From the IMG/VR virus record IMGVR_UViG_3300008339_000200, positions 1-37,211 of that record: a stretch of 37,211 bases of DNA; one strand, given 5' to 3'. Under the pieces are notes generated by a model. That model had not been told where the DNA came from, did no database searches, and was given only the letters and a program-made list of their open reading frames with translations. A program made the translations under genes and the position numbers. Source of the DNA: a virus. Shown one piece after another: positions 31,701-37,211 of the stretch (position 1 is its first letter; the number at the start of each line of letters is the position of its first letter).

Positions 31701-33612
31701 AGGCACTACTGGTACATCAGGGTTTAGCGGTATATCAGGATATTCTGGCCCACAAGGTACTACTGGTACGCAAGGCACTACTGGCACTTCAGGCTTTAGC
31801 GGTATAAGTGGTTATAGCGGTATATCTGGCTACTCTGGCCCACAAGGTACTACTGGCACTCAGGGTACTACTGGTACTTCAGGCTTTAGCGGTATATCAG
31901 GATATTCTGGCCCACAAGGTACTACTGGTACGCAAGGCACTACTGGTACGCAAGGTACTACTGGCACTTCAGGCTTTAGTGGTATAAGTGGTTATAGCGG
32001 TATATCTGGCTACTCTGGCCCACAAGGTACTACTGGCACTCAGGGTACTACTGGCACTCAGGGTACTACTGGTGCCCAAGGTATTACAGGCACGCAAGGC
32101 ACTACTGGTACATCAGGGTTTAGCGGTATATCAGGATATTCTGGCCCACAAGGTACTACTGGCACTCAAGGCACTACTGGCACTTCAGGCTTTAGTGGTA
32201 TATCTGGCTATTCCGGTGTTAAAGGTGCAACCGGCTCTCAAGGAGCAACTGGCGCACAAGGTACTACTGGCACTCAAGGCACTACTGGCACATCAGGCTT
32301 TAGTGGTATATCTGGTTATTCTGGCCCACAAGGTACTACTGGCGCTCAAGGCACTACTGGCACTACTGGTGCCCAAGGTATTACCGGGACCCAAGGCACT
32401 ACTGGCACTTCAGGCTTTAGCGGTATAAGTGGTTATAGCGGTATATCTGGCTATTCCGGTGCAAAAGGTGCAACCGGCTCTCAAGGAGCAACTGGCGCGC
32501 AAGGCACTACTGGCACTACCGGTACCCAAGGCACTACTGGTGCCCAAGGCACAACCGGCACTCAAGGTACTACTGGTACTTCAGGCTTTAGCGGCATAAG
32601 TGGTTACTCAGGTGTTTCTGGCTATTCCGGTGCAAAAGGTGCAACCGGCTCTCAAGGAGCAACTGGCGCGCAAGGCACTACTGGCACTACCGGTACCCAA
32701 GGCACAACTGGCGCACAAGGCACAACCGGCACTACCGGTACCCAAGGCACTACTGGCGCACAAGGCACAACCGGCACTCAGGGTACTACTGGTACTTCAG
32801 GCTTCAGCGGTATAAGTGGTTATAGCGGTATATCTGGCTATTCTGGTGCCAAAGGTGCAACTGGCTCTCAAGGAGCAACTGGCGCGCAAGGCACTACCGG
32901 CACTACCGGTACCCAAGGCACAACTGGCGCACAAGGCGCAACCGGCACTCAGGGTACTACTGGTACATCGGGCTTTAGCGGTATATCTGGCTATTCTGGC
33001 GCCAAAGGCACAACTGGATCTCAAGGTGCGACCGGCACCCAAGGTAATACTGGCGCCCAAGGCACTACCGGTACCCAAGGTATAACTGGTACATCGGGCT
33101 TTAGCGGTATTTCAGGTTACTCTGGTGCATTTGCGGGCACTGGTACAACAAATTATGTAGCTAAGTTTACTGGTGCAAGTTCATTAGGTAATAGTCAGAT
33201 ATTTGATAACGGTACAAACGTCGGTATTGGTACTCAAAGTGCCGCTTATAAATTAGAAGTCAGTGGTTCATTTGCTGCAACTACTAAGTCTTTCGTAATT
33301 GATCACCCAACTAAGCCTGGTAAGAAATTAGTATACGGTGTTATAGAAGGCCCTGAGCATTCGGTCTTTATACGTGGTAAAACCACTACAAATGTAATAC
33401 CTTTACCAGAGTATTGGTTTAATTTAGTAGACGAAGAAACAATTACCGTTCAACTCACACCTATAGGCGCATTTCAAAAGCTTGTAGTCTTAGAAGCAAA
33501 TAGTAGACAAGTCACTATTAAGAATGATAGTATGCTTGACTCTCTAATTGATTGCTACTTCTTCATACAAGCAGAACGTAAAGACATACCAAAATTAGTA
33601 ACGGAGGTGTAA
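28780..33612 (+). CDS. Giant repeat fibre, Gly-X-Ser and Gly-Thr-Thr/Gln blocks, 1610 aa
   Basis: The largest gene of the window. Residues 1-108 are an N-terminal head ending in KLPVYAVDVNGDVNVTGEFR, a phrase found in fibre shafts. Residues 109-408 are GYS/GIS repeats, and 409-587 a globular insert homologous to the one in the first fibre (GVVYYPTTSAADIANF, TWVFDTYYSLAGL). Residues 588-1448 are a second repeat region where GYS units alternate with GPQ-GTT-GTQ-GTT-GTS units. The C-terminus 1449-1610 has TNYVAKFTGASSLGNSQIFD, YKLEVSGSFAATTKSFVID, EGPEHSVFIRGKTT, EYWFNLVDEETITVQLTPIG and YFFIQAERKDIPKL, a module I recognise from other phage fibre ends. The long shaft suggests a fibre of hundreds of nanometres if extended. 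Confidence 0.85.
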   Translation: MATYNQPQLISDRVQVIPPLSADSARYQFLNLKNAEPNLGVPLSASAGANYIPISNDSGVRSFTTNNSIVLSGDKVGFGKLPVYAVDVNGDVNVTGEFRKNGEIVSVSGYSGYSGISGYSGFSGISGYSGYSGVSGYSGYSGISGYSGYSGISGYSGYSGISGYSGYSGISGYSGYSGISGYSGYSGADGISGYSGISGYSGISGYSGISGYSGYSGISGYSGISGYSGYSGADGISGYSGISGYSGISGYSGISGYSGYSGISGYSGISGYSGYSGIIGESGTSGYSGISGYSGISGYSGYSGISGYSGESGYSGISGYSGISGYSGYSGTSGYSGYSGVSGYSGISGYSGISGYSGVSGYSGYSGISGYSGDAGTSGYSGGVGQSGYSGISGYSGASGFSGFSGAPAVGVVYYPTTSAADIANFNYYDVVPQSGAETTSTTFIAITDNYKTVISNITLTGEPGTTSIPVGTWVFDTYYSLAGLGLGLGKVVNLAFEILKYNGSTLTSLFTAYNDGAITTNVASGSPASLLTEYVISTPIALDATDRLAIITKASTNDTNTIQFNFHYLGADHYSAVRTGIYRGAVGTSGFSGYSGISGYSGISGYSGPSGYSGGSGYSGYSGISGYSGTSGYSGISGYSGPQGTVGTQGPTGTSGYSGISGYSGPQGAIGTSGYSGISGFSGISGYSGYSGIPGDSGTSGYSGISGYSGISGFSGISGYSGYSGISGFSGISGYSGYSGISGYSGPQGTAGAQGTTGTQGITGTSGFSGVSGYSGLSGYSGYSGISGFSGPQGTTGTSGFSGISGYSGISGFSGPQGTTGTQGTTGTSGYSGISGYSGISGYSGPQGTTGTQGTTGTSGFSGISGYSGISGYSGPQGTTGAQGVTGTQGTTGTSGFSGISGYSGPQGTTGAQGVTGTQGTTGTSGFSGISGYSGPQGTTGTQGTTGTSGFSGISGYSGISGYSGPQGTTGTQGTTGTSGFSGISGYSGPQGTTGTQGTTGTSGFSGISGYSGISGYSGPQGTTGTQGTTGTSGFSGISGYSGPQGTTGTQGTTGTQGTTGTSGFSGISGYSGISGYSGPQGTTGTQGTTGTQGTTGAQGITGTQGTTGTSGFSGISGYSGPQGTTGTQGTTGTSGFSGISGYSGVKGATGSQGATGAQGTTGTQGTTGTSGFSGISGYSGPQGTTGAQGTTGTTGAQGITGTQGTTGTSGFSGISGYSGISGYSGAKGATGSQGATGAQGTTGTTGTQGTTGAQGTTGTQGTTGTSGFSGISGYSGVSGYSGAKGATGSQGATGAQGTTGTTGTQGTTGAQGTTGTTGTQGTTGAQGTTGTQGTTGTSGFSGISGYSGISGYSGAKGATGSQGATGAQGTTGTTGTQGTTGAQGATGTQGTTGTSGFSGISGYSGAKGTTGSQGATGTQGNTGAQGTTGTQGITGTSGFSGISGYSGAFAGTGTTNYVAKFTGASSLGNSQIFDNGTNVGIGTQSAAYKLEVSGSFAATTKSFVIDHPTKPGKKLVYGVIEGPEHSVFIRGKTTTNVIPLPEYWFNLVDEETITVQLTPIGAFQKLVVLEANSRQVTIKNDSMLDSLIDCYFFIQAERKDIPKLVTEV
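29104..30003 (+). repeat. Gly-X-Ser codon repeat block 1, second fibre
   Basis: About 100 nine-base units. It includes near-identical DNA copies at 29161-29337 and a duplicated 135-base segment at 29338-29607. Confidence 0.9.
29338..29607 (+). repeat. Tandem duplication of a 45-residue segment with synonymous divergence
   Basis: Two adjacent 135-base copies (29338-29472 and 29473-29607), each starting GADGISGYSGIS. As read here the 45 encoded residues are identical, while the DNA agrees well only over roughly the first 40 bases and then differs at many synonymous sites, including TCA versus AGC serine codons. Confidence 0.85.
30541..33123 (+). repeat. Mixed GYS / GTT-GTQ repeat block 2, second fibre, with higher-order units
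   Basis: About 287 Gly-X-X units. From about 31140 they are organised in higher-order units of roughly 24-45 residues (GTSGFSGISGYSG followed by PQGTTGTQGTT), repeated about twenty times. Toward the 3' end GAK-GAT-GSQ-GAT variants replace GPQ. Confidence 0.9.
33603..33608 (+). promoter_or_regulatory. Strong Shine-Dalgarno site GGAGGT
   Basis: GGAGGT five bases before the ATG at 33614, inside the last codons of the second fibre. It contrasts with the SD-less starts of many genes here and suggests this LamG gene is read from a long upstream transcript. Confidence 0.75.
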
Positions 33613-33613
33613 C

Positions 33614-34309
33614 ATGGCAACAAACTATTCTCCAAGAGTAGTAACCGATGGCTTAGTGATGTGTTTAGATGCTGGTAATCAAAAAAGCTATTCAGGATCT
33701 GGTACTGCTTGGAATGATTTAAGCTTTACAGGTAACAATGCAACTTTAGTTAATGGACCGACTTACAGTGGTGCAAATGGCGGAGCAATTACTACTGATA
33801 CTGTTGATGATTATATTTCAGTTAATAATAGCTCTTCTTTACAATTAACAACTGGCTTTACAGTTGGTATGTGGGTTAAGTTTAATAATGCTATAGGGGT
33901 ATCTTACAAAAATCTTATAGGAAAACCTACATATACTAAGTACGGAATAATTATTGAGTGGTATGGTAATAATCCGTTATTACCAGATTTTATTTCAACA
34001 GGAGGCGCAAGAAATACTGGACCCGGGCTACTTTATCCTTCATTAACTAATTGGAATTATGTAGTACACTCTTACGATAAAAACGGAGGCGCCAATAACC
34101 AACGATTTCATGTATGGCATTCAGGAACATATACCAGCGCATATGCTACGCCCGGTGCGCTTAATATAGAAACATCGACAGACCCTCTTTATATAGGAGG
34201 AGCCGGAGCTGGTTTAACAATAAGTTGCGTGTGGGTTTATAATCGTGGTATAACTAATAATGAAGTACTACAAAATTACAACGCAACTAGATCTCGCTTT
34301 GGATTATAA
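33614..34309 (+). CDS. LamG/concanavalin A-like virion protein 1
   Basis: A 231-aa jelly-roll protein, first of five related copies. It opens with the family signature PRVVTDGLVMCLDAGNQKSY, then SGSGTAWNDLS and NNATLVNGPTY. The middle has LTTGFTVGMWVKFNN, typical of LamG-like (concanavalin A-like) folds, and NWNYVVHSYDKN. It closes with SCVWVYNRGITNNEVLQNYN and a short ATRSRFGL tail. The fold binds carbohydrates or other surface ligands in many proteins, so a role in host-surface recognition or capsid/fibre decoration is plausible. The strong GGAGGT site fixes the start. Confidence 0.78.
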   Translation: MATNYSPRVVTDGLVMCLDAGNQKSYSGSGTAWNDLSFTGNNATLVNGPTYSGANGGAITTDTVDDYISVNNSSSLQLTTGFTVGMWVKFNNAIGVSYKNLIGKPTYTKYGIIIEWYGNNPLLPDFISTGGARNTGPGLLYPSLTNWNYVVHSYDKNGGANNQRFHVWHSGTYTSAYATPGALNIETSTDPLYIGGAGAGLTISCVWVYNRGITNNEVLQNYNATRSRFGL

Positions 34310-34312
34310 TTT

Positions 34313-34582
34313 ATGTACAGCGCTCGTGAATTCATGATAATAAATTCTTCTCAAATCAGCGCTGTTGATTTTGAGCAAGTTTTAGAAACATCTCCAGAAA
34401 CTTTAAGGTATTCTGTTGACAAATCACTAACCCTTTTTAAATGGGACAATAATAAAACTAATGGTATCCCTTCAAGTATTGCTAATATACCTAGCGAGTA
34501 TAAACAAGGGCCTTATAACTACGAAGAAATGATGATAGAGTTAAACTCTCCTGTCTGGACCCAGCCTACATCAGGTATATAA
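34313..34582 (+). CDS. Small hypothetical protein between LamG genes, 89 aa
   Basis: Unrecognised family. YSAREFMIINSSQISAVDF, then EQVLETSPETLRYSVDKSL and TLFKWDNN make a short alpha/beta start; the end is GPYNYEEMMIELNSPVWTQP. It is not a LamG domain. It is separated by three bases from the upstream LamG gene. Small genes in such positions often encode fibre chaperones or minor fibre parts, but there is no direct evidence here. Its stop is embedded in the ATAAGTAA element of the next gene. Confidence 0.7.
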   Translation: MYSAREFMIINSSQISAVDFEQVLETSPETLRYSVDKSLTLFKWDNNKTNGIPSSIANIPSEYKQGPYNYEEMMIELNSPVWTQPTSGI

Positions 34583-34586
34583 GTAA
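34579..34586 (+). promoter_or_regulatory. Late-promoter-like element ATAAGTAA
   Basis: ATAAGTAA four bases before the ATG at 34591; its TAA (34580-34582) is the stop codon of the 89-aa gene. Confidence 0.5.
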
Positions 34587-34590
34587 TAAT

Positions 34591-35292
34591 ATGGGGTATA
34601 ATAACGGACCAAAAATAGTAACAGATCGTTTAGGGCTGTATATTGACTCGGGTAATATTAAAAGCTATTCGGGAACTGGTACAGTATGGAATGATATGAC
34701 TAATAACGGGTTAAATTTTTCTGGGTCTGCTTCTTATATAACCCCGTTAAGCGGAGCATCTGCTGGCTATACCTGGTCGACCGGGACGACAAATTTATTA
34801 GACACCGATCAACATTCAATATTTTTTAGAATACGGTTTAATTCTACTGCTGGTAATTCAACTGGTACTACTGGAAGCTGGGAAAAAATATTTACTTATG
34901 CTCCGGCTACAACTGATAGAAGCCCGGGGGTATGGAGATGGCCAAGTAATAGATGGATACACTGGAGATACGATCCAGGCAATACCGGTTGCGATTTTGG
35001 GTATAATAGTATTACTTTAGATTCTAATAGTGAGTTTCCGTTAAACACGTGGTTTTATATAGGGGTAACTAAAAATGCAAATGAAACAATAAATTATGTT
35101 AACGGGAAACGAATAGGGGCACAGTACCCGACTAGCAATAAAACATCTGGTTCGTCGCCAATTTATATATTTGAATATTACACTAATCCGTTATGTAATG
35201 TTGATAATATGTTTATATACAATAAAGTTTTAACTGATTCAGAAGTATTACAAAACTACAACGCATTAAAAGGAAGGCTTGGTTTACCGTGA
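34591..35292 (+). CDS. LamG-like virion protein 2
   Basis: A 233-aa member of the same family: NNGPKIVTDRLGLYIDSGN, then IKSYSGTGTVWNDMTNNG. The jelly-roll core has HSIFFRIRFNS and FPLNTWFYIGVTKNANETIN. The shared ending is MFIYNKVLTDSEVLQNYN followed by ALKGRLGLP. The region between about 45 and 150 is quite different from copy 1, as expected if it forms variable ligand-binding loops. The stop overlaps the next start (GTGA at 35289-35292). Confidence 0.77.
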   Translation: MGYNNGPKIVTDRLGLYIDSGNIKSYSGTGTVWNDMTNNGLNFSGSASYITPLSGASAGYTWSTGTTNLLDTDQHSIFFRIRFNSTAGNSTGTTGSWEKIFTYAPATTDRSPGVWRWPSNRWIHWRYDPGNTGCDFGYNSITLDSNSEFPLNTWFYIGVTKNANETINYVNGKRIGAQYPTSNKTSGSSPIYIFEYYTNPLCNVDNMFIYNKVLTDSEVLQNYNALKGRLGLP

Positions 35293-35996
35293 GTATATTT
35301 GGAGGGCCTAAAGTTGTTACTGACAATTTAATACTTTGCTTGGATGCAGGTAATAAAAAAAGCTATCCTGGTTCTGGTACTGTATGGTACGATTTAACTC
35401 CAAACAATAATAATTTTAATATAATTGCTACCGCATATAATGCAGCAGGTTATATGGACTTTAACGGGGCATACGGTTGTGCTAAAAATAGTACAGATAT
35501 ATCTTTATCCGATGCTACTGGTGTAACGTATCATATTGTTACTCGAGTTAAAAATTCGACTGCTGAATGGAGAACTCTTACTCGCTCCTACGATGCCGAT
35601 CACCAAGTCATTATAGAAAGCGGCGGTTGGAATATAGGTATGTATGATAATAATGGTGCCGGGTTCTTAGGTACAGGTTTTTCCCAGCAAAATTTACCAG
35701 GCAACGGCACTACCACCTGGATACAAATATACTGGAGGTGGCAGTCCTCTTCTCCGTATTATCAATTTAGTTACAATGACTCTCCTACAGTAACTAGAGG
35801 TACCATTGCTGACGCTAATTCTAGATACAATAGAGGTTTTGGATCTTTAGGGGCTTATCATAATGGTAGTACTGACCCTGCTAATTCGTCTCAGTACTGG
35901 GGAGATATAGCATACTTTGCGGCTTATAATAGGTTTTTAAATAATTCAGAACTACTTCAAAATTATAATGCATTAAAAGGAAGGTTTAAACTATGA
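35289..35996 (+). CDS. LamG-like virion protein 3 (GTG start)
   Basis: A 235-aa family member: GGPKVVTDNLILCLDAGNKK, then SYPGSGTVWYDLTPNNNNF. Core strands include TGVTYHIVTRVKNSTAEWR and TTWIQIYWRWQSSSPYYQFS; the end is AYFAAYNRFLNNSELLQNYN followed by ALKGRFKL. It begins with GTG, unlike its paralogues, within a GTGA overlap with the previous stop. No SD or late-promoter-like element is near, so it most likely depends on coupled translation. A YNDSP phrase and TRGTIADANSRYNRGFG are specific to this copy. Confidence 0.76.
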   Translation: MSIFGGPKVVTDNLILCLDAGNKKSYPGSGTVWYDLTPNNNNFNIIATAYNAAGYMDFNGAYGCAKNSTDISLSDATGVTYHIVTRVKNSTAEWRTLTRSYDADHQVIIESGGWNIGMYDNNGAGFLGTGFSQQNLPGNGTTTWIQIYWRWQSSSPYYQFSYNDSPTVTRGTIADANSRYNRGFGSLGAYHNGSTDPANSSQYWGDIAYFAAYNRFLNNSELLQNYNALKGRFKL

Positions 35997-36184
35997 CCAC
36001 TAAAGCAGACGTAAAACAGATGTGCGATGCAATAATTGGACAGTTATTCTGGTTAGATACTGAACCAGATAGCGAACTGATACAGCAAATGAAAATATAT
36101 CGTCAAAGTTTAATTAATTACCCCAACACCTATGTAGAAGGTACTATGACTATATTCCCTTTAGACCCTAGAATAAAAATATGA
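35993..36184 (+). CDS. Small protein, possible tail/fibre assembly chaperone, 63 aa
   Basis: Only 63 aa. GQLFWLDTEPDSELIQQM followed by KIYRQSLINYPNTY and FPLDPRI recalls the C-terminal pattern of phage tail assembly chaperone-like proteins ('R..LL..tDw..lPD......a...YRqaLr.ip.......P..P'). It overlaps its neighbours by ATGA at both ends, so it is translated as part of the LamG chain. It may help fold or attach the adjacent LamG proteins. The match is by pattern and the protein is short. Confidence 0.6.
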   Translation: MTTKADVKQMCDAIIGQLFWLDTEPDSELIQQMKIYRQSLINYPNTYVEGTMTIFPLDPRIKI

Positions 36185-36825
36185 GTATAGCCGGCGGCCC
36201 AAAAATAGTTACAGATGGCCTAGTACTATACTGGGATATGGCTGAACCTGACTGCTACCCGGGGTCCGGTACTACTATATACGATTTATGTCGTAATTAT
36301 GACGGCACTCTTTTTAATTCTCCTACTTTTTCAAGAGCTAACGGTGGTATATTAACATTTAATGGTAGTAGTAGTTATGTAACTGGTACCACTGCTAATT
36401 TTTCTACTACAAATTGCACGGTCATGGGTGCTGCAAAATATAACGGGTCGAATGGCCGTATGATAAACGGCGCCAACAATAACTGGTTGATGGGCCATTG
36501 GGGTAATTCAGTAGGTAATTTTTACGCAGAAGGCTGGATAACCGGGGTGGGGGCCGGTGGTACCGATAATAACTGGAAAATATATACTACTTTAAATAAT
36601 TATAGTTCTGATTCTTGGGGATTTTATATTAATGGTGCTCCAAATACTTTGGCCAGCACAGGCGGATCTCAGGGACCGAACGGTATTGCTATAGCAAGAT
36701 ATAACCCAGGAGCTACAGAATACTCAGATGGCAGCTTTTCTTTTTTAATGATTTACAATAGACTATTAAATGCATCTGAAATATTACAAAATTATAACGC
36801 TTTAAAAGGACGGTTTAATATATGA
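36181..36825 (+). CDS. LamG-like virion protein 4
   Basis: A 214-aa family member, the shortest complete copy: GGPKIVTDGLVLYWDMAEPD, then CYPGSGTTIYDLCRNYDGTL and FNSPTFSRANGGILTFNGSS. The usual LDAGN is altered to WDMAEPD. The jelly-roll core is NCTVMGAAKYNGSNGRM, NNWKIYTTLNNYSSDSW. The end is SFLMIYNRLLNASEILQNYN followed by ALKGRFNI. It overlaps both neighbours by ATGA. Confidence 0.77.
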   Translation: MSIAGGPKIVTDGLVLYWDMAEPDCYPGSGTTIYDLCRNYDGTLFNSPTFSRANGGILTFNGSSSYVTGTTANFSTTNCTVMGAAKYNGSNGRMINGANNNWLMGHWGNSVGNFYAEGWITGVGAGGTDNNWKIYTTLNNYSSDSWGFYINGAPNTLASTGGSQGPNGIAIARYNPGATEYSDGSFSFLMIYNRLLNASEILQNYNALKGRFNI

Positions 36826-37211
36826 GTTACAATAACGGACCTAAAATAGTTACCGATAATTTAGTGTTATATTTAGATGCAGGTAACACTAAAAGCTATC
36901 CTCAGCCAAATGAAGCCTGGGTAGATTTAAGTAATAGCGGTAACAATGCTAACGGCGCCGGCTTTCCCGGCGCCAGTAGCCCGGTATTTTCTACTGATGG
37001 TAAAGGTTGTTTTGATTTCAGCGGGACTACAGGGGGTAGCGCAGCTGCAGCCTCAACAGGTTTTACGTTTGCTTCTAATATGGTACCTACTACAGGTAAC
37101 TTTACTTTTGAATGCTGGATTAAAAACCCGCCCGCGGCAGGTCAGACAGGTTTGTTTAGTAATGCTAGTGGCGGGGATGGGTATAGATTTGGACCTGGGT
37201 ATGATGGTACA
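36822..37211 (+). CDS. LamG-like virion protein 5 (3' end outside window)
   Basis: The frame opens with ATG inside the previous stop (ATGA at 36822-36825) and stays open to the last base, giving 130 residues. The family opening is complete: NNGPKIVTDNLVLYLDAGNT, then KSYPQPNEAWVDLSNSGNN. It continues through a Gly/Ala/Ser-rich stretch and GNFTFECWIKNPP, the first core strand of the LamG-like fold. The PGSGT phrase of the others is replaced by PQPNEA. The C-terminal NYNALKGRF tail would lie beyond the window. Confidence 0.78.
   Translation, partial: MSYNNGPKIVTDNLVLYLDAGNTKSYPQPNEAWVDLSNSGNNANGAGFPGASSPVFSTDGKGCFDFSGTTGGSAAAASTGFTFASNMVPTTGNFTFECWIKNPPAAGQTGLFSNASGGDGYRFGPGYDGT

Noticed and set aside
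24849-33085. Long open frames in other phases and on the minus strand of the repeat fibres
   Set aside because: They arise because nine-base repeats keep all frames open; their products are repetitive and unlike any protein family.
29104-33123. CRISPR-like array
   Set aside because: Repeats are in-frame Gly-X-X codons with no constant repeat/unique spacer alternation, and there is no cas gene.

Overview
This window is a dense stretch of a tailed-phage genome with a T4-like contractile tail. It carries a tail sheath, tail tube, spike and hub genes, a gp53-like baseplate wedge protein, a gp17-like large terminase, and very long Gly-X-Ser fibre proteins. Base composition is AT-rich, genes abut or overlap, and no ribosomal, tRNA or bacterial housekeeping gene is present. 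The style (GYSG/GTTG collagen-like fibres, arrays of LamG-like proteins, an auxiliary GMP reductase) is familiar from aquatic, mostly marine, T4-like myoviruses. The host cannot be determined from the sequence.

Layout. (1) 1-1383, plus strand: the 3' end of a GMP reductase and two unknown small genes, closed by a hairpin terminator that also serves the opposing operon. (2) 18522-1412, minus strand: a tail operon read right to left. It encodes a nucleotidyltransferase-like protein, a tube-like protein, the sheath, the main tube, a terminator, three further tube-like proteins, two gp26/gp51-like proteins, a tape-measure candidate, a tube-cap candidate, a gp53-like wedge, a hub candidate, an unknown protein and the central spike. 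(3) 18543-21820: a flavodoxin-fold oxidoreductase (+), an unknown gene (-) and the terminase (+), closed by a bidirectional terminator. (4) 21868-22935 (-): an acidic low-complexity protein. (5) 22991-37211, plus strand: a neck-like protein, two giant repeat fibres separated by a small beta-rich protein, then a chain of five related LamG-like proteins with two small accessory genes. The last LamG gene runs off the window.

How it works together: the minus operon builds tube, sheath and baseplate. The terminase packages DNA and the neck protein joins head and tail. The fibre/LamG block probably forms the host-recognition apparatus. A recurrent 8-bp element (consensus [C/G/A]TAA[A/G]TA[T/A]) lies 4-9 bases before the start codon of about sixteen genes on both strands and 17 bases before one more. 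It resembles the T4 late promoter TATAAATA and, if it is one, implies nearly leaderless late mRNAs. No stretch longer than 300 bases lacks a gene, and I saw no tRNA, CRISPR array, insertion sequence or integrase.
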